Of a stretch of DNA of 64,000 nt, positions 53,815 to 62,549 are shown piece by piece (positions within the stretch are counted from its first letter, which is position 1; every line of letters starts with the position of its first letter). The DNA lies in contig NZ_CP060398.1 of assembly GCF_015840915.1 (NCBI RefSeq), positions 868,001 to 932,000 of the forward strand, given 5' to 3'. This DNA is from Synechococcus sp. CBW1002. GTDB taxonomy: Bacteria > Cyanobacteriota > Cyanobacteriia > PCC-6307 > Cyanobiaceae. The notes beneath the pieces were generated by a model, which was not told where the DNA came from, did no database searches, and saw nothing but the letters and a program-made list of their open reading frames with translations. The translations under genes were made by a program, and so were the position numbers.

Positions 53815-54531
53815 GTGGTTGCCCGGTACTGGAGGGGCACGACAGCTGAGCAAAGATGGAACCGATACCGCCTTGCCCATGCTGTGGAGCCGATCACCAC
53901 ATCGAACCAGCTTCTCCTCTTGGAGGCTATCGATCGGGTACGAAACGACGTGGATGCTCCGCGTTTGCCACTCGAAGAATTGACCGAGACCACGTTCACC
54001 CTGGTGGCGGAGCAAATGGCGCTGACGCAGATCATCGAGGCAGCGGAAGGCCTGATCGAGCTCGCTTCCCATCCCACCAGGCCAAAACAAGCGCCACCGA
54101 TGCCTATGGATGAATTGCAGGCCCTGCTGGAGAAGGTCATTGATCTCCGGGATTGGCAGGAGCTGGAGGAGGACGACGATCGCAGCGACATCCAGAAGCT
54201 GATCGACAACTCCACCGATGCCGACGCCGTGCTGGTGCGCGACCCCTCCGGCACCCCTGAGCTGCAGGAGATCGGCATCCTCGAGCTTCTGCAGCGCTAT
54301 CCCTGCCGCGGCAGCGAAGCCCGCTGGAGTCCCGATGACGCGATCGCTTTTCTGGAAACCAAGACCCGCTGGCTGGATGCAGCGCTGGAGAGCTGGGATG
54401 CCGATAGCGAGGCCATAGCTGACGACAGCGATCTGATCGAGGCCAAGGCCGTCGTCCTCGTTGTGCCGGAGCAACCCGGCCAGCCGTTACGGACCGAGCT
54501 GCTCGATGTGCTGATTCCCGTCGACAGCTGA
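53815..54531 (+). CDS. Acidic protein of unknown function
   Basis: 238 residues, very acidic, starting at a GTG at 53815. Segments include LPLEELTETTFTLVAEQMAL, LIELASHPTRPKQAPPMPMD and DDDRSDIQKLIDNSTDADAV. No signal peptide, membrane span or known motif was found. The upstream 60 bases are also open in this frame's neighbourhood, so the start is uncertain. It is isolated between two minus-strand genes and the IS1595 element. Confidence 0.55.
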   Translation: MVARYWRGTTAEQRWNRYRLAHAVEPITTSNQLLLLEAIDRVRNDVDAPRLPLEELTETTFTLVAEQMALTQIIEAAEGLIELASHPTRPKQAPPMPMDELQALLEKVIDLRDWQELEEDDDRSDIQKLIDNSTDADAVLVRDPSGTPELQEIGILELLQRYPCRGSEARWSPDDAIAFLETKTRWLDAALESWDADSEAIADDSDLIEAKAVVLVVPEQPGQPLRTELLDVLIPVDS

Positions 54532-54707
54532 ACCACCGGCCGGCTCTGATTCCGCCGGAACCGCCGCCTGCCTTGGAGGGGCAGGCAACGGCTCCGGCGG
54601 GAGCCTGGAGGACTGTTCCAATCCGGCTGCTGATCAGGCCGGGTGCCGTTCGCACCGCAGGCCCCCCGCGCAGGATGCCAAACACCTCGCGGGCCACGAA
54701 TCGCTTG

Positions 54708-55737
54708 CTTGATTACCCAGCTCGCTCCGTGCAGGCCATTTGTCCCGACTAGAGTGGTACGCAGATACTGTTCTGGCCATGGCGCGCAACGGCATCCAGT
54801 TCCAGAAGGGCCTGTCTCTGCCTGAGTTCCAGCGGCTCTACGGCACAGAGGAGCAATGTGAGGCTGCTCTGGAGAAGGCTCGCTGGCCGGATGGGTTCCG
54901 GTGCCCTCGCTGCAATAGGCATGAGCATGGCCTGGTTTACGGCCGACGACTCAAGCGCTACCAATGCCGCAACTGCGGCCATCAGACAACACTCACGGCC
55001 GGCACGATCCTGCAGGCCACCAAGCTCCCTCTGACAAACTGGTTCCTGGCCTTTTATCTGATCGGCCAGGCCAAGAACGGGATCTCCTCGCTGGAATTGA
55101 GTCGTCACCTGGGCGTCAACTACGACACCGCCTGGCTGCTTCACAACAAGATCCTGCGGGCGATGAGCGAACGGGAGGAGGAGTATCTGCTGCGGGGAAA
55201 GATTCAGATAGATGATGCCTACCTCGGCGGAGAACGCACTGGCGGCAAGGTGGGTCGCGGATCAGAAAACAAGATTCCGATCGTGGCAGCCGTCTCGTTG
55301 AACGAGTCCGGCCATCCGATCCACGCAAAGATCGCGCCGGTGAATAGCTTCAGTTCAGAGGCGATCGCTAACTGGTCCTTGAATAATCTGACTCCCGGTA
55401 GCGATGTACTCTCCGATGGCCTGGCCTGCTTCCGCGCCGTGACCACGGCCAACTGCCACCACAAGGCGAATGTCACCACCGGCCAGCACCCCAACGACCT
55501 GCCGCAGTTCCGCTGGATCAACACCCTGCTGGGCAACCTAAAGACCAGCTTCAACGGCACCTTCCATGCCTTCAACTTTGACAAGTACGCCAAGCGCTAC
55601 CTGGGCGGCTTCTGCTTCCGCTTCAATCGGCGCTTTGCCATGGCTGAGATGACCGAGCGCATCGCCAATGCAGTTTGCTGCTGCATGCCTTGCACGGAGC
55701 GGGATCTCAGGCTTGCGGAGGCTTATGGGTAATCAAG
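54708..55737 (+). mobile_element. IS1595-family insertion sequence
   Basis: Its ends include CTTGATTACCCA (54708-54719) and the reverse complement TGGGTAATCAAG (55726-55737), a perfect 12-bp inverted repeat. The transposase stop codon TAA lies inside the right end. I did not find a clear direct repeat at the flanks. The left flank, read leftward, is 176 bases with no gene I can recognise. Confidence 0.8.
54779..55732 (+). CDS. IS1595-family transposase
   Basis: 317 residues. The N-terminal zinc ribbon is FRCPRCNRHEHG and YQCRNCGHQTTLTAGT; the ISXO2-like domain has IQIDDAYLGGER with the first catalytic Asp. The remainder includes HIP1-like codons at 55362. The family segments LTNWFLAFYLIGQAKNGISS and LGVNYDTAWLLHNKI are clear. 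The reading frame is complete. Confidence 0.93.
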   Translation: MARNGIQFQKGLSLPEFQRLYGTEEQCEAALEKARWPDGFRCPRCNRHEHGLVYGRRLKRYQCRNCGHQTTLTAGTILQATKLPLTNWFLAFYLIGQAKNGISSLELSRHLGVNYDTAWLLHNKILRAMSEREEEYLLRGKIQIDDAYLGGERTGGKVGRGSENKIPIVAAVSLNESGHPIHAKIAPVNSFSSEAIANWSLNNLTPGSDVLSDGLACFRAVTTANCHHKANVTTGQHPNDLPQFRWINTLLGNLKTSFNGTFHAFNFDKYAKRYLGGFCFRFNRRFAMAEMTERIANAVCCCMPCTERDLRLAEAYG

Positions 55738-56043
55738 TCAGCTGAAGGTAGCCGCTGCGTTTGGCATCCAGCTTGAGGCTGCTCAGCCGGCCGCCATTGG
55801 CGCTGCGCTCATGGCGGCTGGGAACGGGAGGGGGTGCAACCAGCCGGGCAGACGGACAGGCCATTGACGGGACGGGAACGTCGGACTGCAATGGGGTCAC
55901 GGGACTCCCCAGTTGGTTGCCCCACCGCACGGACCGACAGGTGCGCTTGGCAGCGTGCCAGCCGATTTTCGGACCCTTCAAGACCTCTGCATCGAGAAGG
56001 GGGCCTGACAACCCCCATCTGCAGCGGCTCCTGCGGCCGTCTC
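55738..56043. other. Gene-free stretch between IS1595 and mscL copy 2
   Basis: 306 bases with no gene I can support. The part next to the IS, read leftward, gives RHERSANGGRLSSLKLDAKR, which looks coding-like and may be the C-terminal scrap of a gene that the insertion cut. No partner fragment on the other side of the element could be identified. Confidence 0.45.
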
Positions 56044-56424
56044 CTACAGCCCCTTGCGGTCGAGCGCCTCGGCGAGCCTTGTCACCGCCGAAGCCAGCTG
56101 GGCCTGAGTATCGGGAGGTGCCACCGCCTCCTCCTTGCGTTTGGTGGCCTCGATCGCCCGCACGATCAGGAACACCACGAAGGCGATCACCAGGAAGTTG
56201 ATCAGCGCCACGATCACGGCGCCGGCCGGCCAGGCGTTGATCGAGTCGACCTGGGCAGCCTTGAGCGCGGGCTCCAGCAGGCTGGTCATCACCAGGCTCA
56301 CAACTGCGTCGACCACCTTGCCGAAGGCGCCGCCGATCACCACCGCTACAGCAAGGTCAACCACATTGCCCTTGTTGATGAAGGCCTTGAAATCGGCAAG
56401 GAAACTGGAGCGACGCGGGGCCAT
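56044..56424 (-). CDS. mscL: Large-conductance mechanosensitive channel MscL, copy 2
   Basis: 126 residues, differing from copy 1 (45781-46161) at a single residue (E for D in LAEALDRKGL). It has the same two-span architecture. The first 118 codons are identical in DNA too. The last eight codons use other synonymous codons, e.g. the final CTG TAG is shared but the codons for R-K-G before it differ. This suggests an older divergence that a gene-conversion event has mostly erased. Confidence 0.96.
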   Translation of the reverse strand: MAPRRSSFLADFKAFINKGNVVDLAVAVVIGGAFGKVVDAVVSLVMTSLLEPALKAAQVDSINAWPAGAVIVALINFLVIAFVVFLIVRAIEATKRKEEAVAPPDTQAQLASAVTRLAEALDRKGL

Positions 56425-56617
56425 CAGCCGAACATCCGGAGGACTCGCGACAACCTACCGGCCGGAAGAACGGACAACCCTCGAGGCGGCATCGTTGGCA
56501 ATGACCTGGCAATGACGTGGCAATGGCGTGTCAAGCGATGGCGCCAAGATCAGTGGAACCCTTCCAACAATCCATCCGCCAGGCTCACCGGTATCCCCTT
56601 CAGGCTCGCCTTCACCC

Positions 56618-57232
56618 ATGCCCGAGGCTCCGGTCCAGTCCGCCCGCATCCGGCACGCCCCCTGGTGGACCCGGGCCTTCCATGGCTTCAACCTGCTGGT
56701 GCTGGTGGTGATGGCGGCCAGCGGCCTGCAGATCTACAACGCCAATCCCGTGTTCGGCGGCCGCGAAGGCGCCACCATTCCGGATCTGTTGACGCTGGGG
56801 GGCTGGCTGGCGGGGGGGCGCGACTGGCACTTCGGGTTCATGGGGCTCTACGCCCTCAACCTCGGCGTCTGGATCGCCCTGCTGCTGGTCCAGCGGCGGC
56901 GGCGGCTGGCCCAGGCCGGTGATCTGAGCACCCTCAAGGGCAGCGGCAACGCTGGCAAGCGCCAGCTGGCCAGCCACCGGCTGGTGTACAGCCTGATGCT
57001 GATCCTGCTGGGCTTCAGCCTGATCACCGGCCTGGCGATGTACAAGCCGGCCCAGTTCTGGTGGCTTTCGAGCCTGTTTTCCTTCGGGGAGGCCTTCGGT
57101 GTCACCGCCTGGCAGACCCTGCGGGTCTGCCATTTCGCCACGATCCCTGCCATCGCTCTGTTGCTGATCGCCCACGTGCTGTTGTCGTGGCGGATCGGCG
57201 GGATGCGGCTGCTGCGCTCAATGCTCGCTTGA
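56618..57232 (+). CDS. Cytochrome b-type membrane subunit
   Basis: 204 residues from the ATG at 56618 (MPEAPVQSARIRH). Four hydrophobic spans (FHGFNLLVLVVMAASGLQIY, FGFMGLYALNLGVWIALLLV, RLVYSLMLILLGFSLITGLA, CHFATIPAIALLLIAHVLLS) carry paired histidines that fit heme b coordination of the cytochrome b561 / Ni-hydrogenase type. It ends 42 bases before the molybdoenzyme gene's ATG and should pass electrons to or from it at the membrane. Confidence 0.85.
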   Translation: MPEAPVQSARIRHAPWWTRAFHGFNLLVLVVMAASGLQIYNANPVFGGREGATIPDLLTLGGWLAGGRDWHFGFMGLYALNLGVWIALLLVQRRRRLAQAGDLSTLKGSGNAGKRQLASHRLVYSLMLILLGFSLITGLAMYKPAQFWWLSSLFSFGEAFGVTAWQTLRVCHFATIPAIALLLIAHVLLSWRIGGMRLLRSMLA

Positions 57233-57274
57233 GTGCAGGCCCGTCTGAATCTCCATGCCCGCCTGAGCCCTGCC

Positions 57275-57982
57275 ATGCCCAGCACACCCGTTCTCAGCCG
57301 CCGCCAGCTCCTGGGCCTGGGCATCTCCGGTGGCTCCTCGCTGCTGCTGGGCGGTTGTGCGCTCAATGACCTCAGTTCCTCGGTGGGCGACGCCACCCAA
57401 CCCCTGAACGAACGTCTCGAAGCCCTGCTGCAGGGTCGGGGGCCGGTGCCGCTGTTCCGGCCCGATCAGGTGGAACCGGCTGCCCTGCTGATCAACAGCT
57501 TCAATGGCGTGCCCAGGCTTGATCCCAGCAGCTACCGCCTGCGGGTCGATGGCCTGGTGAGCCGTCCCCAGAGCCTGGGTCTGGCGGCTCTTGCGGCCCT
57601 GCCCCAACACACGTTGGTCATGCGCCACGTCTGCGTGGAGGGCTGGTCGGCGATCGTGGCCTGGTCGGGCGTGCGCCTGGCCGATGTGCTCAGCCTGGCG
57701 GGGATCTCGCCCCTGGGGGGCTACGTGGAGATCAGCTCGGCCGATCAGTATTTCTCCAGCTGGGACCGGGCCTCGGCCCTCCACCCCCAGACCCTGCTGG
57801 CCACGGGCATGAACGGCGCGCCCCTGCCGGCGGCGAACGGGGCCCCGGTGCGGATCGCCACCCCGATCAAACTGGGCTACAAGCTCAGCAAGTGGGTCAC
57901 GGGCCTGCGGGTGGCCTCCAGCCTGGGCGAGCGCCGCGGCACCTGGGAAGACCAGGGCTACGAGTGGTTTGCGGGGCTCTGA
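57275..57982 (+). CDS. Tat-exported molybdopterin (sulfite oxidase-fold) lipoprotein
   Basis: 235 residues from the ATG at 57275. The twin-Arg signal is SRRQLLGLG (R9, R10) and a lipobox LLGGC ends at C28, so a Tat-dependent lipoprotein is likely. The SUOX-type molybdopterin domain follows, with YRLRVDGLVSRP, the Mo-ligand Cys in MRHVCVEGWSAIVAWSGVRL-type context, and the PIKLGYKLSKWVTGL segment. It resembles MsrP (YedY), which works with the heme protein MsrQ; here the partner is the adjacent cytochrome b. The substrate could be an oxidised methionine or sulfoxide. Confidence 0.85.
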   Translation: MPSTPVLSRRQLLGLGISGGSSLLLGGCALNDLSSSVGDATQPLNERLEALLQGRGPVPLFRPDQVEPAALLINSFNGVPRLDPSSYRLRVDGLVSRPQSLGLAALAALPQHTLVMRHVCVEGWSAIVAWSGVRLADVLSLAGISPLGGYVEISSADQYFSSWDRASALHPQTLLATGMNGAPLPAANGAPVRIATPIKLGYKLSKWVTGLRVASSLGERRGTWEDQGYEWFAGL

Positions 57983-58032
57983 GGTCCGCCGTCTGATCAG
58001 TGCGTGGCGGAGGGGTTGTCCATTTCCCCAGA

Positions 58033-58671
58033 ATGCTGCGTTCCCAGGCTCGTGCCATGGATGCCTCCGGCCTGCTCGAGCAGATCCTTCCCGCCCTGCG
58101 CTCCCCCGCCGGCGCCGTGGCCTTCGTGCCGCTGTATGCCCTCTGGGTCACGCTGCTGCTGCCCGGCGTGTGGGCCTCGATGCTGGCGGGCGCCCTCTAC
58201 GGCACCTGGTGGGGCAGCGTGGTGGTGTTCGTGGGCGCCAGCCTCGGGGCGGTGGCCGCCTTCCTGCTGGGCCGCCACTGGCTGCGCGACTGGGCCCGCC
58301 GGCGGCTGGCGACGGTGCCGAAGCTGCAGGCGATCGAGGTGGCCGTGAGCCGCGAGGGGCTGCGCCTGGTGCTGCTCACCCGCCTGTCGCCGGCATTTCC
58401 CTTCAGCCTGCTGAACCTGGCCTACGGGCTCAGCGAGGTGAGCCTGCGCGACTACTGCATCGGCCTGATCGGCATCCTCCCTGGCACCGTGCTCTTCTGT
58501 GCCCTCGGTGCCCTGGCCGGCGACGTGGCCCGCTTCGGGGACGTGCTGCACGGCCAGGCCGATGCCGGCACCTGGGCCCTGCGGATTCTGGGGGTCATCG
58601 CCACGGTGGGCTCGGTGTGGGTGGTGGGCAGGGCGGCCCGGCGGGCGCTGGAGCAGCAGGAATCCAGCTGA
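58033..58671 (+). CDS. TVP38/TMEM64-family membrane protein
   Basis: 212 residues from the ATG at 58033; a GTG at 58000 and ATG at 58057 are alternatives. The hydrophobic spans include FVPLYALWVTLLLPGVWASM, GSVVVFVGASLGAVAAFLLG and YCIGLIGILPGTVLFCALGA; LTRLSPAFPFSLLNLAYGLS matches the VTT/TVP38 pattern (F-P-x-x-x-x-N-Y-x-x-G). Family members are DedA-like lipid scramblase-related proteins; the role here is unknown. Confidence 0.88.
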   Translation: MLRSQARAMDASGLLEQILPALRSPAGAVAFVPLYALWVTLLLPGVWASMLAGALYGTWWGSVVVFVGASLGAVAAFLLGRHWLRDWARRRLATVPKLQAIEVAVSREGLRLVLLTRLSPAFPFSLLNLAYGLSEVSLRDYCIGLIGILPGTVLFCALGALAGDVARFGDVLHGQADAGTWALRILGVIATVGSVWVVGRAARRALEQQESS

Positions 58672-58701
58672 AGCGCCTCGCGTCAGGATCCCTGCCCGGG
58701 T

Positions 58702-58908
58702 TCAGGGCCCGGCCTGCGCGTCCGGATCGGGCAGGGGCCAGTCGCGGATCGCTGCGATCAGCACGAACCAGGCCAGCCGCAGCCTGGCCGGCAAGCCGGG
58801 GCGCGAGGCGAGCTCCAGGTAGCTGGCCCGGCCGCACTCGGTCTTGATCCAGCGGAAGACGGCCGGAGGGACAGGCGGGGGCGCAGAGGAGGCAGGAGGT
58901 CTGGGCAT
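58702..58908 (-). CDS. Small hypothetical protein
   Basis: 68 residues with a Pro-rich start and a compact body FRWIKTECGRASYLELASRP GLPARLRL-type segments ending PLPDPDAQAGP. One hydrophobic stretch (AWFVLIAAI) may anchor it. Convergent with TVP38, 30 bases apart. No family recognised; coding status rests on the protein-like composition only. Confidence 0.45.
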   Translation of the reverse strand: MPRPPASSAPPPVPPAVFRWIKTECGRASYLELASRPGLPARLRLAWFVLIAAIRDWPLPDPDAQAGP

Positions 58909-59266
58909 CGGACAAAGAGACGGTCAAATCAGAAGCGGCAAGGGCCGCATGCGCCAGGTTGGCCTAAGAGTTCGCTGAAAAGCCATGTCCTGTCTGCGAC
59001 ATGGGTCAACCGCTCAGTCGTGATCAGAGCTCAACAGGAGCTCAGCAGCTCTCTGTCCTCCCTCCTGGATTCTGCGGGTGGGCCCACCGGCACGCCTCTG
59101 GCCCTGGAATCGCTCTGATCGAGCTCAGCACAGGGCTCAGTGCATCAAGGAACACAAGCCGACATGTCAGCAAACACCTTTGCCAGAATAATTTCAGGCT
59201 CTTAAACAGTTGTTAGTGATCACAAGGCGGGGCCTCTGAGAGCTTCAAGAGCCTAGGATTTCATCC
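58909..59266. other. Gene-free region upstream of the 1076-residue protein
   Basis: 358 bases with no gene I can support; I find no tRNA. It contains CCATGTC (58983-58989) and GACATGG (58998-59004), a perfect 7-bp inverted repeat with an 8-base loop, and an AT-rich segment from 59170 to 59222 that should hold the promoter. CTTAAACA at 59201 resembles one half of a cyanobacterial Pho box, but the second half is poor. Confidence 0.45.
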
Positions 59267-62200
59267 ATGGTCGCTTCATCAAACGGCTTCTTCGGTCTGA
59301 ATCAAGCGCTGCATGGTGGACGTGGACGCCGGAGGTCATTCTCCTTCGATCGATTTGAGGACAAGCTTTCCAGGTTTGCTCGCAGGTTCCGTTTCAATGC
59401 GGACCCTGCCGATCCCTTACTTGGCAGTCTCGATCTTTCGCCAGGCGGCACCACTGGCGAACAGCTCCAGACCGAGATCTCTGCCTATGTGCGACTCGGC
59501 AAGAAGCTGTTTCTGCTCTCCTCGGGGGGAGGTCAAACGCTTCAGATCACCGATGCAACCAATCCGGCCTCGCCGCAACTGGTGGAGCGCCGTAGCTACG
59601 GCGGTGCCTACAACAGCACCTCGGTGGCAGCCTACGGAAACCTGGTGGCTGTGGCCCTCACGCCGGCGGACTACGACGACATCCCCTCCAAGGGCCTGGT
59701 GCGCTTTTTCCGGATGGGGAGGAACGGCCGGCTCACCAAGTTGCGAGATGTGGAAGTCGGCTATCTGCCTGACGGCATCGCCTTCAGCAAGGATGGACGC
59801 CAACTGGTAATCGCCAATGAGGCCCAGCCCAGCGGTGACTACGGCATCGATCCTGCGGGCTCGATTGGCATTATCGACATCAAGGGCTCCAGACTCAACC
59901 CTCGCTTCAACTATACGGATCTCAGCTTTGACGGCCTGGATCTACCCACTGGCCTGCGCATTTCCGGTCCCGACGGCACCACCGCATCCCAGGACATTGA
60001 GCCAGAGTACATCAGCATTCTCGGTGACAAAGCCTACGTCAGCCTTCAGGAAAACAACGGCGTGGCCGTAGTTGATCTGAGGACCCGCCGCATCGTGGCG
60101 ATTCACGAACTGGGCTCAGTCGATTACAGCCAGTTAGCCGTAGATCTCTCCGACAGAGATGGCAGCAACGGTGGCGAGGACTTCCTGCCCCAACTGGGAC
60201 AGGATTTTGTCGGCTTACGCATGCCCGATGGTATCAGCGCCTTCCAAGTGGAAGGCAAGACCTACTACATCACCGCCAATGAAGGGGATGCCCGGGAATA
60301 CGGAGACTATGAAGATATAGCCCGCAATCCCGCTGCCGCCAATGGCCGACTGGACACCATCCTGGCCTCTGATGGCACGCCCACCAACGTCTCCCTTGGT
60401 AGTCGCTCGGTGAGCATCTTTGATGCCCAGACCGGCGAGCTTGTCTGGGACAGCGGGAACAGCCTTCAGACAATCGCCTTCGCAGCGGGCACGTATGACG
60501 ACGGCCGCAGTGATGCCAAGGGTGTGGAGCCCGAGACGGTGACGACCATCCAGGAAGACGGCCGCACTTACGCCATCGTGGGGATGGAGCGTGGCCTCAA
60601 GACCACCCTGGTCATCTTCGACATCAGTGAGCCGACGAATGGCCAGTACGTCAGCCACAGCGTGATTGAGGGCAGTCTCTCCCCCGAGGGCCTGCTGGTG
60701 ATTCCCGCCAAGGACAGCCCCACACGCCGCAGCCAGTTGGTGATCTCCAATGAGGTCAGCAACACCCTGGACATCCTCGACCTGAGTGCTCTGATCAACA
60801 CCCCTGGCCCCGGCAGTGCGGGCGTCTTCGAGCATACGATGCTCAAGGATGTGGCCGGAGGGCCCGAGCTGCAGATCAGCAGTCTGATCACCAATGGTGA
60901 GTTCACCAACGGCCTGGAGCCCGGCGCCAGTGTCTACACACCCACCGGCATCTTCGATGGCCTTGGTGCCTACGACAACGGAGATGGCACCTACACCGTG
61001 CTGGCCAACAGCGAGCTCAACAACGGCACCGGCACCCCCTATGTAGTGGGCGGTGTGGCCCTCAACGGCGCCCGCATCCACAAGCTGATCGTTGACAAGG
61101 ACGTCGATGATGACGCCAGCAACGGCTACCAGTCGGCGGTGATCGATGGAGGGATCGCTTACACAACCATCGTGGATGCCAACGGCAATCTGGTCACCGA
61201 TGCCGCCCAGCTGAACGGAGGTTTCAATCGCTTCTGTTCTGGCAGTTTCGAGATAGCCGACCGTTTCGGGGCCGGCCATGGCTTTGTGGATTCCATCTAC
61301 CTCACCGGTGAGGAGACGGATGAGGGTCTCTTCTATGCCCTCGACACCGCCACCGAAACCCTCTACGCCCTGCCGGGGCTGGGCCGCGGTGGCTGGGAAA
61401 CCGCCGTGCAGGTGGACACGGGCAGCGCGAACACCGTGGCTGTGATCCTGATGGATGACAACACCTCCCCCCTCTATCTGTGGGTGGGCAGCAAGTCGGT
61501 GGATCCGGCGGCCTCTTTCCTGGAACGCAACGGCCTGGCGGCGAGCCAGGGCAATGTCTACACCTGGGTTCCGACGGGTGGCAGCATTGGCACGGATGCT
61601 GGCCTGGTCGAGCAGGACTACACGGATGATGATGTCGACAATCCGGTGGCTGTACCCGATTCCGCTGACCTCACCGCTGACCTCAATGGCCTGGCCCTGG
61701 GCACCGCCGCCGCCGGCAGCTGGGAGCTGGTGGGCGACGGCTCCACAGTGGCCAGCTGGGATGAGGCCACCCTGCGAGCCAACGCCAACGCCCTCGGGGC
61801 GCTCCAGCTCAGCCGCCTGGAGGACGCCAGCATCAATCCCACCAATGGCCAGCAGGTGGTGTTCGCCACCACCGGCAATTCGGCCTTTGCTGGGGCCGAC
61901 ACCTTCGGCAACCTGATCACCCTGGATCTCAGCGGTGCTTTCAATCCTGATGGAGAGATTGTTGCGGGAAACAACAGCACCAATCTGACCGTGATTTATG
62001 ACGGCGATCGAGAAATTTCTGATTGGGAGACTACCAACGGGAGTGCGATCGATACGCCCGAAGAACAGGCCGCCTTCGGTGCCACGATCATCCGCAGCCC
62101 CGACAACCTCACCTGGTCGGCTGATGGGTCAATCTATGTGCAGGAAGATCGCTCGGTGCCTGCGCCTTACTTCGCCCAGGAAGAGGCCTCGATCTGGAAG

Positions 62201-62497
62201 GTGAGCCCCACCGAGACAGATTCCATCACGGGCCAGGCCTCCACTGAACGCTGGGCCCAGATCGATCGGACCGCAGTCCCTACCGACTACGGCCAGACCG
62301 ACCCCAGCGCTACCGATCCGGGCAATTGGGAATCCTCCGGGATTCTTGATGTCTCCACCCTCTACAACCAGCTCCCCGGCACCAGTTTCCTGGCCGACGT
62401 ACAGGCCCACAGCCTGCGCGACGGCAACATCGGCGAGAACGGCAACCTTGTGCAGGGTGGCCAGCTCAACCTGATCCAGGACACCGGCGTGCTCTGA
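59267..62497 (+). CDS. Large extracellular protein, choice-of-anchor I plus PhoX-like propeller
   Basis: 1076 residues in two parts. Residues 70-510 match the choice-of-anchor I family propeller: LFLLSSGGGQTLQITDATNP, DYDDIPSKGLVRFFRM, LPDGIAFSKDGRQLVIANEA, and SLSPEGLLVI. Residues 530-1065 resemble PhoX/DUF839-type phosphatase-like propellers (SGSFEIADRFGAGHGFVDSI, YLTGEETDEGLFYAL, RSPDNLTWSADGSIYVQED). No N-terminal signal peptide is present, while the acidic C-terminus (GQLNLIQDTGVL) is like substrates of type I secretion. A role in phosphate scavenging or cell-surface function is inferred. Confidence 0.85.
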   Translation: MVASSNGFFGLNQALHGGRGRRRSFSFDRFEDKLSRFARRFRFNADPADPLLGSLDLSPGGTTGEQLQTEISAYVRLGKKLFLLSSGGGQTLQITDATNPASPQLVERRSYGGAYNSTSVAAYGNLVAVALTPADYDDIPSKGLVRFFRMGRNGRLTKLRDVEVGYLPDGIAFSKDGRQLVIANEAQPSGDYGIDPAGSIGIIDIKGSRLNPRFNYTDLSFDGLDLPTGLRISGPDGTTASQDIEPEYISILGDKAYVSLQENNGVAVVDLRTRRIVAIHELGSVDYSQLAVDLSDRDGSNGGEDFLPQLGQDFVGLRMPDGISAFQVEGKTYYITANEGDAREYGDYEDIARNPAAANGRLDTILASDGTPTNVSLGSRSVSIFDAQTGELVWDSGNSLQTIAFAAGTYDDGRSDAKGVEPETVTTIQEDGRTYAIVGMERGLKTTLVIFDISEPTNGQYVSHSVIEGSLSPEGLLVIPAKDSPTRRSQLVISNEVSNTLDILDLSALINTPGPGSAGVFEHTMLKDVAGGPELQISSLITNGEFTNGLEPGASVYTPTGIFDGLGAYDNGDGTYTVLANSELNNGTGTPYVVGGVALNGARIHKLIVDKDVDDDASNGYQSAVIDGGIAYTTIVDANGNLVTDAAQLNGGFNRFCSGSFEIADRFGAGHGFVDSIYLTGEETDEGLFYALDTATETLYALPGLGRGGWETAVQVDTGSANTVAVILMDDNTSPLYLWVGSKSVDPAASFLERNGLAASQGNVYTWVPTGGSIGTDAGLVEQDYTDDDVDNPVAVPDSADLTADLNGLALGTAAAGSWELVGDGSTVASWDEATLRANANALGALQLSRLEDASINPTNGQQVVFATTGNSAFAGADTFGNLITLDLSGAFNPDGEIVAGNNSTNLTVIYDGDREISDWETTNGSAIDTPEEQAAFGATIIRSPDNLTWSADGSIYVQEDRSVPAPYFAQEEASIWKVSPTETDSITGQASTERWAQIDRTAVPTDYGQTDPSATDPGNWESSGILDVSTLYNQLPGTSFLADVQAHSLRDGNIGENGNLVQGGQLNLIQDTGVL

Positions 62498-62526
62498 GCC
62501 TTCGGGTGACCCGCCGATGATGTTGA

Positions 62527-62548
62527 GGGCCCCCAGCTGGGCCCTTTT

Positions 62549-62549
<1 letters not shown>
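62527..62549 (+). terminator. Intrinsic terminator between the propeller gene and ligA
   Basis: GGGCCC (62527-62532), a six-base loop, and GGGCCC (62539-62544), then five T. It is 29 bases after the stop codon of the 1076-residue gene and reads in its direction. It abuts the 3' end of ligA, which converges on it. Confidence 0.85.

Noticed and set aside
54532-54707. Possible transposase C-terminus (KRFVAREVFGILRGG) left of the IS1595 element
   Set aside because: Only a dozen suggestive residues, followed by low-complexity sequence; not enough to call a remnant.
59201-59222. Possible Pho box before the 1076-residue gene
   Set aside because: The first half CTTAAACA is acceptable but the second half does not match the tandem consensus; not listed as a site.
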